From Symbiodinium natans (lineage: Eukaryota > Sar > Dinophyceae > Suessiales > Symbiodiniaceae): a stretch of DNA of 64,000 nucleotides. Below, piece by piece: positions 9,201 to 21,200 of this stretch. The stretch lies in NCBI GenBank assembly GCA_905221605.1, contig CAJNDS010002246.1, positions 332,501 to 396,500 on the forward strand, in the 5' to 3' direction. The notes beneath the pieces were generated by a model. It saw nothing but the letters and a program-made list of their open reading frames with translations, searched no databases and had not been told where the DNA came from. Numbering within the stretch: position 1 is the first letter of the stretch; every line of letters starts with the position of its first letter. A program made the position numbers and the translations under genes.

Positions 9201-12200
9201 GACTTGCTACAAACGTGCAATAGCCCGTGCGCGGTTCTGTTTTGTTCCCACCAATGGTAGGCCGCGGTACATTTGAATGCACCAGACCTCTTCTGGCAGG
9301 GCGAGGGAGCGGCAAGCTGGTTTCGTCCAAGTTGAGTAACACGACGCGCTTACCTGGAGTTCTCTAAAAAAAGGGTCCTCTTTTGGGACCCGTATATAGC
9401 ACAGCACCCTCAACAAGCGGACCCTGGCTTAGAGAACTACCCAAACAGCAGGAGGTTGGGTTCATGGTTTAGGGCTTCGCCTCTATGAGGGCCTTGGGCC
9501 CCTTCATTGGGGTACACGGTGGGGCCCCCTTACTATACTAACTGTAGTTAAGGGACTTATAACCTAACTTAGGGTCCTTATAACCCAATTTAGGGCCCTT
9601 ATAACTCTACTTATAACTAGGGGGCCCCACCCTGTAGGGTTTAGGGTTTGGGGCTTGGGTTTTGGGGTTTTGGGGTTTTTGGGTTTTGGATTTGGGGTAC
9701 ACAAAAGCCTCAACCTGCATCCCAACGCACCACCCTAGAACTCGAAGAGCTCTAAGCAAGACTTGAGTACTGCATCCTGCTTCCAAAACCTAAACCACAA
9801 AGCCTGAAACGGCCTAAATCCTCAGCCCCCAACCGCAAACCCTGAACCCTAAACCCTAAACCCTAGGCCCTATCTGTAACCAAGCTTTCAGCTCGTTCCT
9901 GGCCCAAGCGTCGCCAAGTGTGGCTGGGAAGATGCAGGGCATAGAGGTCATCCTTCGTGTTTAGGGTTTAGGGTTTAGGATTTAGGGTTTAGGGTTTAGG
10001 GTTTAGGCTTTAGGGTTTAGGGTTTACATAGAGGTCATCCTTCGTTGGCTTTGCCCACTGAGTCTCTTACTGGGTTTAGGGTTTGGGGAACTAGGTACCT
10101 TGTAGCCTCCCATACACGCTCCGTGCAGGGATTCTACAGGGTACCTAAAACCAAGAACCACTAGCTGCTAGTCACCAGCTTAAGGGAATCCGGGTGTTGG
10201 TGCGGTTCAGTAGCCGAATCGTTTCGGGTGGTGGAATTGAGCAGTTTAGTCGTTTAGGGTATGGGGTTGGCAACCCTAAGCCCTAAACCCTAAACCCTAA
10301 ACCCTAAAACCTAAACCTATAAGAGTGACTATGGACGAGCATTGCCTAAACTCTCGAGCTTAAAAACCTTAACCCCAGCCTCAGTAACCAAAGACAAGCA
10401 CTTCCCTTGCTCTGGCGTCCCTGCTTGTGACCTTAAAGGGTTGGGGGTTTTGGGTTTAAGGTTTAGGGTTAGACCCAACGAAGTAGGGGTGGGAGTTGAG
10501 TCATGTGGGTAGTTCTCCTACAAGAACTGCCCTTTTGGGGCCCCCTACATATAGCACGGCACCCTTAAACTTCCGGCGCCCAAACGGACCGTATATTTTA
10601 GAGGGTTTAGGCCCTGCATTTACAGATACCAGGAGGGACCTTAACTTAGCTACCCTGTAAGCCCCCACATTCCCGTCTGGGTTTAGGGTTTGAGGTTGAG
10701 GGTTTAGGGTTTCGGGTCTACGGTTTAGGGGTACAACCCCCCCCCCCCCCCCCCCCCCCCCCACCCGGTTAGCCCCTTTTCATCCACGAAAAGAACCTCA
10801 GAATCTTCGAGCCCTGCTACCCGAAACCCCTTGCTCCGTGAACCATGAAACCCACAAGCCCAAAAGCCCTAAATGCTCTAAGCCCTAGGTTACTATCGGA
10901 AAGAAAGGATCTTCGAACCCAGGTCTGTGTCCAAAAACCGTTTAGGGTTCAGGGGCTAGGGGTTAGAGGTTAGGGGTTAGGGTTTAGGGTTTGCCATTTA
11001 GGGTTTAGGGAGGATCTTAAAGCCTCTGATGTCAGCAAGCAAGCAGCCAGGTACGTGGCGCGCCGCTTCTTATCTTCCGAGAAGCCGCCGAAGAGAACCT
11101 GCTCTTCAAGCCCGAAACCCGACTTGGAGGTTCAGGGTACTTATTCACCAATTAGAACTGTACTTATGACTGTACTTATAACCATATTAGGGCACTTCAG
11201 GGCCTAATAAGTGGGTTAGTAGTACAGTTATAGTTGGTTAATAAGCACCATGAACCTCCAAGTAGAGGTTTAGGGTTTTACTTGGGGGAAAGGGGTTGGG
11301 GGGGGGGCATAACCTGGTACTCCTGAAAACCCTACCAGGGTACTGCATGATCCAGTGGGGTACCAGGAAACTCGGGTGTTGGCTAAGAACTCGAAGCTCC
11401 TTCTGAGAGGGACTTATGTCAGGTTTGGGGGTTCAGCATGAAGCCCACCATACCCTAGACCCCAATCCCCCATCCCCAAACCCACCCTACACCCTAAACC
11501 CTAACCCCTAAACCCTAAACCCCTGACCCCCTAAATCCTAGACCCTAAACCCTAAACCCCTTAACAATAAACTCCTAACACCTAAACCCCCCAAACCCTA
11601 AACCCTAAACCCCCAAACCCCCAAACCCCTACACCCTAAACCCTAACCCCTAAACCCCTAAACCCTAAACCCCAAAACCCCCAACCCCCGAGCTCAACCG
11701 CAGCTGCGTCGCTGCGTAGTCCCCTGCAGCGGCCATGCGATGCCCCGAGCGCGGACCCGGCGGTGCACCCTGGGCCTCTGAGAGAAGATTGGGGTGCCCT
11801 TATTGGGGGTCTCAGGTTTGGGCAGGGTACCTACCCCCCCCGCCCCCCACCAAAGGTATCCCCCCCCCCCCCGCCCACCCCCCCCCCCGGTATCCGCGAC
11901 CCCCCCCCCCCCCCAAAAAAAAACCCAAGCCTGTCCCTAAACCTTAACACAAACTGAAACCTCACACCCTTAACCTAAACCGTAATCCTTCAACCCCAAA
12001 CGCCAACTCCCTATCTTAAACCCGAAAACCCTAAAACCCGAAAACCCTAACCCCCCAACACACCCACACCACAGAAAAGCGCAGGGGTAGCACGGGTGGC
12101 CGGAACCTTCAACCCCAACCCCCCAATCACACCACGGGCCTAAACCTCAGACCCTGAACCCTAAACCCTAAACCTTAAACACCAAACCCTAACCCGCAAA

Positions 12201-15200
12201 CCACACATCACAGGGGGGTCCAGGGGGTAGGCCTAATCTTTAAATAACCCCGACCCCCGGATGGGGGGGGGATACCATGGGGGTGGAGGGGGGGGGGGGG
12301 CGTGGCAGCCCGGGACCATATATATATATATATATTATGACAAGGGTACCCTTATTAGGGGTTTAGGGTTTAAGGCTAGGGTTTAGGGCTGGGTGTTAGG
12401 ATATTTTCCGATAGCCGTATATCATAACAAGGGGTTTAGGGCCAGGGTTTAGGGCCAGTGCTTAAGGGAAAGAACCCCCCCAAAAAAGGGCAAAAGGGTA
12501 CCACGGTCTATTAAGCGAGGCCCGGGGAACTGAGGGATTTAGGGTTTAGGGATCAGGGGTGAGGGTTTAGGGTCCAAGGCTTACGGTTTTTAGTAGTTTT
12601 TTGCTGGATGGGTGGCTTTGGGGGCTCTTGAGGTTTAGAGTGTGCTTAGAGGTTTGGAGGTTTAGGGATTTAAGTACTAGACCCAAGAGTAAGCTAGGAT
12701 AAAAAAAGGTGCCCTTTTTGGCTTAAAGGGGCTTATACGGGACCCAGAACCCTAAAACCAGGGAATAAGGGCATACTCTATGTCCCAGTTTAGGTGCGTT
12801 AGAGATTCGGGCAATAGGGGTTGAGGGGTGTGAAAGTTCAGTCCCCCGAAGGTGTGCCCGAAGAAAGATTCCCGACTTTATGCACCGTAGTTTCTTGACG
12901 GGGGAGGGGGGCGGGGGGTGTACCGGGGAGGTGAATGAACTGAACCACACTATTTCAGGGGTTTTTCCAGAGCTATAAACCTTAAACCTAAACCCTCAGC
13001 CCAGGGTCGTAGGGTTCTCGGGTTTTCGTAGGCCCTAGCACCTACCCAGTCCAGGGTGCACGGTTTTCCGGGTCTTTTGGTCGAGGACGGGTTTGGGGAG
13101 GGGATTTCCAGGGTTTAGGGTTTAGGGTTTATTAGGGTTTGGGGTGGGTTTGGGGAGGGATCTCAATACGCGCGACGTCCGTGTTCCCCAAATGCGAAAC
13201 CTTCTTCTGTTTCGACAGGAGCACGGCTGGGAGCGCAATGGCGTTCGTGCGCGTCATCTTGTGCGTGCCGTCGACGAAAAGCTTCTGGTTTTCCAACTGT
13301 CGCCACCAGCGATCTCGGCTCCAGCTGTGGGCGAAATTTACATCCATATGGAAAAGCAGAGTCGGACCTGCTTCTCCAAAGCCAGGCAAGGCTTCTCGAA
13401 GTGCAGGTTCTCGCTGGCGCGATTGTCTGCGAATCGACGCCTGCATACGTCAACTGAGAAAATGTGCTCGCTTTTTTGGACTTCTGGACGTATAGGGGTT
13501 TAGTGTTTAGGGTTTAGGGTTTAGTGTTTAGGGTTTAGGGTTTAGGGTTTAGTGTTTAGTGTTTAGGGTTTAGGGTTTCGGTTTCGGGCCAAGAGGGCTG
13601 ACAAGGGGCACATACTGGCAATATCGAGAAGGGGGCCAAGGGTCTAGGGTAACCTTCGAGAAGCTTAGGTGAAGGCGTATAGAAATATTATGGAACCCTA
13701 AGCCCTTAACCCTAAACCCAGAACTTAAACCCTAAACCCTAAACCCTAAGCCCAAGACTCTGGGCCTCCACTCTCTCCCAGCGAGACCCAGGGCGTCCGG
13801 TGGCGTCAAAGCGCCAGAGGTCATTGAACTGACCTCTCTTCAGAGCCCCTTTTGCAACTCTAAACCCTAAACCCAATAAAACCCTAAACCCTAAACCCTA
13901 AACCCTGAACCCGGAATCCTAAATTCCTAAATCTAAACCCTATAAAACCCTTAACCTCAAACCCTATACATTCTAAGCCCTGGAATTCCTACACCCTAAA
14001 CCCGAAAATCCTCAATCCGACACTCATCAAACCCTAACTGGACTTCAGACGTGTAGGGGCAGAGGCCTGCCATATAGGTATGCGAACTCCCACATCTGGT
14101 TCCTTTGACCATCATATGACTGTTGCACTAGACCCAAGAGTCACCTGGGAATAAACAGTGTACCCTTCTTGGTTTGAAGGGGCTTGTAAAGGACCCTAAA
14201 CCCTAAAAAGGGCATGAGGGCCTACTCTGGGTCCTAGACACCGACAAGAGCCTCCTCTCATGCTTCCCTGAGCATCATATGAAGACCGGACTAAATCACC
14301 TAGGGTTTAGAGTTTAGGGTTTAGGGTCCCTAGGTGTCAATCCGGGATCCTCAAAGGTTATGACGTGGGATATATGTGGATTTGCTGCTCAAGCCCTCAA
14401 ATCCTGCCGCTGCTGCATGCATCGCCGAGCAGCGGTATCGTTTCTGATCTCGGCTCGACCACTCCCCACCGAAGATGTAGACCTAGCGTGCGGAAAACCC
14501 TAAACCCTAAACCCTAAACCCTAAACCCTAAACCCTAAACCCTAGACCCTAGACCCGCATAAGGTACACGTCGGCTGCCTTAGGTTCTCGATAAGGGGTT
14601 CAGGCAGATTTCGTGCTAAACCCTCAACCCTCAACCCTAAACCCTAAACCCTAAAAACCCTAAACCCTAAACCCTGGCTTCTTTCTTCATCCTGCAGGTC
14701 ACAGGTTCATGTCGAACCGATGTCTTGAACTTAGGCTTCGACTTCGACTCTTTTTGCGGAATACTGACAACCCCGAAACCCTAAACCCTAAACCCTAAAC
14801 CCTAAACCCTAAACCCTAAACCCTATGCAAGGTGAGTCCAAAGGACGACCGAAGTCTGGGAGCTTAGGCCAAAATTGCTCTGGATGTTTGTTGCTCGTGG
14901 CGAGACTGCATGGACCATGGTAGACCTCGAACCCTCTAACCCTAAACCCTATAAATTCTAGACCCTACACCCATCCTTTTCTGGGATGGCCCTCAAACCC
15001 CTCTGAAAAAAATGATCCTGGTTATGACCCTCTTCAACACAGCAAGGGAAACATACAGACATATCCCAATGGCCTAATGGGGTTGATAAAGAAACTGAGG
15101 ACCTCGAGCAACTTTGTAAGCTCCGAATCACAAAGCCTCAGACCCCAAACCCAAAGGGTAGCCTAGGAAGAATCAGGGTGCCCTTTTTGCGTTTAAAGGG

Positions 15201-18200
15201 GCTTGTAGGGGAACCTAAACCCCAAAAAGCCCTAAACCCCAAAAAGCCCTAAACTCTAAACCCTAAACCCTAAACCCTAAACCCTGAACCCTGAACCCTG
15301 AACCCCTGAACCCTAATGAATCAGGGCCTACTCTTTTTCCGAAGACCTGAACCCTGAGCCAGGTGCGTAGTCCTTCCATGCCACAGCCTTTCAAGCAGCT
15401 GAAGGTTTCGCGTTTTGCTTTTAGTCCGGGTTCAGGGTTTAGGGTTGAGGCTTCAGGGTTTAGGGTTTGGGGTTGAGGGTTTAGGGACATGAGAGATGTC
15501 AACTCTGAATCCTAATGTCGGGTTGAGTTAAGGTTCAGAGGGTCTTTGGCTCAGGGTTTAAGCCCTTGGAATCAGGGCCAACGCTTCTACAAGGAAGCCC
15601 CTGCGACTCCTACGTGCCCCTTGCCAATTCGGCTTAAATATCGCCTAGGGTTTAGGGTTTCGGGTTGAGGGTTTGGGGTTTGGGGTTTAGGGTTTTGGGG
15701 TTTAGGGATTCTTCAATCCCAAAGCCCAAGGCAAACATCCGATGTTTCCTAAAGATTAGGGTGCGGAGCTTTTTGAAGCCTAGAGCTAGGGGATAGGATT
15801 AGGGGGGCCCTTGGGGAGAAAGGCCCTCTGAATAGGGTCCCCTGTTTAAGAGAGCCAGAAGAAGGTTAAGAAGGGTTCCCCTTTAAGGTTTTAGAGTTTA
15901 GGGTTTAGGGTTCCCTTTCAACGGTCCCCCTTATCCTACCTAGGACGGAAGAGCCTGAGCAAAAACTCTATAGAGCCGAAAGCCTACACCGACCAGGGAA
16001 GAAGTGGTCTGTAAAGCCATAGGAACCCTAAACCCTAAACCCCTAACCCCTAAACCCTAAACCCTAAACCCTAAACCCTAAACCCTAAACCCTAAACCGC
16101 AGATCTGAGGGACCTTCAGATCAACCCCCCCCCCCCCCCCCCCCACCCCCCAAGTCGGCTGCCTGGTGCGCGGAGCGCGCGTCGGGGCCCGGGATCATCG
16201 GCACGGCGGAGTAGAGTTTCCTGGGGGAATAGGGTTTAGGGTTTAGGGTTTTGGGGTTTTCGGGTTTAGGGTTGAGGGGCACAGGGTTTAGGGGAATTGG
16301 GTTCAGGGGTTAAGGCTGAGGGTTTCGGGGTTCAAGGTTCAGGGTTTAGGGGTTTAGGGGTCTTAGGTTTAGTAGGGGAAAAGGGCTTCGGGGGTTCAGG
16401 TTTCGTAGTTCAGGGTTGAGGTGAAGGTTTATACTTGTACATCATCCCTAAACCCTAAACCCTAAACCCTAAACCCTAAACCCGAAACCCTAAACCCTAA
16501 ACCCTAATACTAAACCCTGACCACGGTACCCACTTTTTGTTTTGAGGAGGTCCGCAAGGGAACCTAAGCCCTAAAGAAAGGGACCATAGGCAGCCTCTGG
16601 TTCCTAGCATAGGGGTGTCGAGGTTAGGGTTTAGGGTTTAGGGTTAGGGTTTAGGGTTTAGGGTTTATAGGGTTTAGGGTTTAGGGTGCGGGCTTCAGGG
16701 ATAGGATTTAGGGTCTATAGGGTATGGGGTAATAGGGTTTAGGGTTTGGGGTGGGTGGGGGGGGGGGGGGGGGGGGGGGGGGGAGGGGGGGCTTTTGCGA
16801 GGATTGGAAACAGGTTTCGGGTTTGGGTGTGGGGTTGTGGGGTTGTGCGTTGGTTGCGGGTATAATTTTCGGGAATCAAGGCCTTTAAACATTTCAGGTT
16901 GCAGGAGTAAGCTCCTGTGTTTTCCTATACGTGCCATGCCTGGTGAGGGTCTATAGAACTTACGGTTAGGGGCAGAATTCAGGTGCCCTAAACCTTAAAC
17001 CCTAAACCCTAACCCTAAACCCTAAACCCTAAACCCTAAAACTTAAACCCTACAGCTTGGTTTAGGAGGGGGTGTGGGGGTGTAGAGGCTCCGAGAGGTT
17101 TAAGGACTCCTCGGCGCTTTCTACACGCAACCGTTTAGGGTTTAGGGTTTAGGGTTTCGGGGCAGAATTTAGCAGCATCTGTGGACTCCGAACGGACTCT
17201 TTGCTCAACTTAGGCTTGGATGCTATCTAAATGGCCTTGGGGTTCTTGCCATTTGAAGCATTTCCCAAATAGGGGTACCCCTTTTATATACCCAGAAAGA
17301 ATAGAATTCCCTTGCAGGGAACCCCCAAAGGCGTACCACTATTTTCGGAAACCCTCTAAACCCTAAACCCTAAACCCTATTTCGGGAAATCCCCATGTAG
17401 GGTTTAGGGGTGAGGCCTTGCCTGCTGGGGCGTAGGATGGTGTAGCACGGCACTTGACGACACACAACCATCATCTCTGCAAGTCTTGCTGGCGTCATCT
17501 GGGGAGTCAGCCACCTTCTGCCACCCTTTGAAGGCCGTGAAGCGCAAGGCCTTGCCATGTCAAATCTCACGAGAAGGCTGACAACTCACTGCACTCCGCA
17601 CCAGGGTTGTGCCGGTGAGGTGTTCAGGGGCTATTTTAAGCCCTAAACCCTAAACCCTAAACACTAAACCCTAAACCCTAAACATTTCATGAATTTCGCA
17701 GCGCTCGGATTTAGGGGTTAGGGAGATACGGATTTAGGCTAGTCAAGGAACTACGGTATATAGGCTGTAGGGAGGGTTAGGGTTGTCCTGGTCCAGCTGC
17801 ACCCTGCAGAGTCCAAAGCCTGATTGGACCAAAGCCCTGAACGCCTCATCCCCAAAGTCTCGAAAACTCGAAGCCCTCCCTCCCTCCCCAAGTTGCAAGC
17901 TCCAAGAGCCCAAAACCCTAAACCTGAAATACCCCCCCCCCCCCCCCCCCAAAAAAAAAGGTAGTATAGGGTTTAGGGTTTAGGGTTTAGGGTTTAGGGT
18001 TTAGGGTTTAGGGTTTAGGGTTGAGGGTTGAGGGTTTAGGGTTTAGGGTTTAGGGTTTAGGGTTTAGGGTTTAGGGTTTAAGGTTCAACCTAAGCCCAAA
18101 CCCTGAACCCTATCAGGTCCCGAAGTCGCCTAGGAATCAGTAGCCTGGTCCTTTTTGCTCAGTCTTTAGGGCGTAGAGCTTAGGGGCCCTGACTACCCTA

Positions 18201-21200
18201 AACCCTAAACCCTAAACCCTAAACCCTAAACCCTAAACCCTAAACCCTAAACCCTAAACCTTAGGGCCAGGTGTGGGTCCTAGCCTCACAGAACGCAGCT
18301 CTTGCGACGAAGAGTCTCCCAAGGGAGGGGAACATCTGACTCCACACTGCCTGGGCTCAATTTTGAGTTTAAACCCTAAACCCTAAACCCTTAAACCCTA
18401 AAACCCTAAAACCCTAAAACCCTAAAACCCAAAAACCCCAAAACCCTAAACCCTAAAATAGGGTTCAGGGTTCAGGGTCTGGGGTCTATAGGGCCTAGGG
18501 TCCGATGGCCCCCTCTAGAGTGCTAGAGGCTTATTGGAAACGTTTGCCCGAGGTAAACCGTTCCTTAAAGTTTCAGAGTGTGGACTCAGGGCCTAGGGTT
18601 TCGAGGGTTTTTGGGGTGGCTTAGGGTTTAGGGTTTGTAGGGTATCTCGGGGGTTAGGCTAATGCAAAGCAGGCAGAGCAACATCAAACATCGCCCTAAA
18701 CCCTAAACCCTGCTGATAGTCCACAAACCCAACATCCTGGAATCTGGCACCCCCGCCCCCTGAGTGCCTATGGACCCTAAACAGAACCCCTATAAACCCT
18801 GAAGCCCCAAACCCCCTGCAACCCAATCCCACTATTCAACTCAGGCTTCAGGGTCAGGAACCCTAAACCCTAAACCCTAAACCCTAAATCCTAAACCCTA
18901 AACCCTAAACCCTAAACCCTAAACCCTAAACCCCCCTAAACCCTAGCCATAAAAGGCTTCCAGGACTCCTTAGACCCTGAACAACTCACCCTTCACATTC
19001 AGCGCAGGGTCCCAGATCCAGCCGATAGAGATCCTTATGGCAGAGTCTGCTCGGGCCACTTTAGGGTTTAGGGTTTAGGGTTTAGGGTTTAGGGTTTAGG
19101 GTTTAGGGTTTAGGGTTAGGGTTTAGGGTTTAGGGTTTAGGGTTTAGGGTTTAGGGTGGTTCTCTAAATTGGGGTCCCTTTAGGGGTTTCTGTTGATAAG
19201 AAGCCATACTATATATGGGGACCCAAAGATGGACCCTAATTTAGAGAACTACACATCTGCTTCCGTAAGACTTGACCCCTAAGAGGATTTTTTTTTTTTG
19301 GGGGGGGTCTAGCGCTTAGAGCTTAGGGTTCTGCAAGATTCAAGGCTAAGAGAGGTTTTGGGGTTTACGGTTTTCAGGGTTTAGGGGCCGCTGTAAGCGT
19401 TGAGGGGCTTCCAGAACTAGAAGTTTAGGGTTCAGGGTATAAACCTTGCGAAAGCTCCAGGGCGTCAGGCTTGAGGGGGAAAGGAAAGGAAGGAGCTTGC
19501 TGAGATGTAACTTCAATCTAAACAGGCCAAAATTACCGTAAACCCTACAAACCCTAAACCTGCCATTCCCCTTCGAGGCGATGTTGAACTTACAGGACTC
19601 AGTGCCTCAGTTCAATTGCATCTGTAAGGTTTAATTTTACAAAATTATGCGCAACCAACGTTGCGCAGAAGCTGATTAAATCTCACTTGTTCTGAAGTTT
19701 TTGCGGGGATGTCTCCCCAAACTTCAACCCTAACTAAACCACAAACCCTAACTCCCCCAAACCCCAAACCCTAAACACTGAACCCTACAGTAAATCCTGA
19801 ACCCTAAACCCTAAACCCTAAACCCTAGACCCTAGACCCTAGACCCTAGACCCTAGACCCTAGACCATAGGCCGCCCGCGCCAGGCGGCGGCCGGTACAA
19901 CTGAACGCTACCGCTTCGAGATCTGCTTGCTTTGCCAAGCAGATCGAGCTTGCCACACCTGATGCATCCCTGCTAGCCATAGGGCACAATGTAATAATGG
20001 ATTAACCCTAAACCCCCGACGCGCGACCCCGGCGGGGGAGGTCGGGCCTATTGCGCCCCCGCCAGGTTGCCCCCGCCAGGGTTTCGCCAGGGTTGCCCCT
20101 GCCAGGGTTGCCCCGCCAGGGTTGCCCCCACCAGCCAGGTTGCCCCCGCCAGGGTTGCCCCCGCCAGGGTTGCCCCCACCAGGGCTGCCCCCGTCAGCGC
20201 GTCAGGGTTGCCCCCGCCAAAGTTGTTCGCCAGATTTGCCAGGGTTGCCCCCGCCAGGGTTGGTCCTGCCAGGGTTGGTCCCGCCAGGGTTGCCCCGCCA
20301 GGTTGCCCCCGCCAGGCCCCCCCGGGTTGCCCCCGCCAGGGTTGCCCGCCAGGGTTGCCCGCCAGGGTTGCCCCTGCCAGGGTTGCCCCCGCCAGGGTTG
20401 CCCTGGCAGGGTTGCCCCTGCCAGGGTTGCCCCCGCCAGGGTTGCCCCCGCCAGGGTTGCCCCCGCCAGGGTTGCCCCAGGGTTGCCCCCGCCAGGGTTG
20501 CCCCCGCCAGGGTTGCCCCCGCCAGGTTTCTCTTCTTTCTCACATCCAGTGAATGCAGTAGAAGCATGTGGATTACTCACTCCCTTACATATCGTACCTG
20601 AAAGGTATTTCTTATGCCAAGATGCTATGCTAAAAGCTGTACCAAATAAAAATGCAGGATTCATTATCTTTAATCCTATTTTACTTTATGAGAAGTCTTT
20701 CAATGTCATTCTATTTTCAAATTAAGACGTCCAGTAGATTTAATGGTTTTTATCGCAACCCGCCAGTTTTACCCCTGCCAGGGTTGCCCCCACCAGGGTT
20801 GCCCCCACCAGCGTTGCCCCCGCCAGGGTTGCCCCCACCAGGGTTGCCCCCGCCAGGGTGACAGCGTTGCCCCCACCAGCAGGGTTGCCCCCTCCGATTG
20901 CCCCCCCGAACTTGGCCTCGCCGCCTATTCAGGAATTGTGCACCTGTATGCTTCGTCGTCCTTGTCTATGATGCCAAAGTTCTCCATTACTCCTAAGCGA
21001 CTAAGTCCTTGCATCTGGTGTTTCTTATACATTCCCCGAGTGGCACACCCGCAACGAGGGGGGTCCCTGCAAAGTCCTTGCATTTCCTGTTTCTGCAGGG
21101 GCACACGTCCGCGGACCACTGCGCACTGCATGCCCCGAAACGAAAACAAATTCCCAACACAGACCCCATTTTCCCAGTGGCACACGCTTGCAGACCATAC

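Noticed and set aside
20051-20725. Long ORFs of GLPPPGLPPPG and ATLAGATLAG type
   Set aside because: The 15-bp minisatellite has no stop in several frames on both strands; only the cob part at the right end is real homology.
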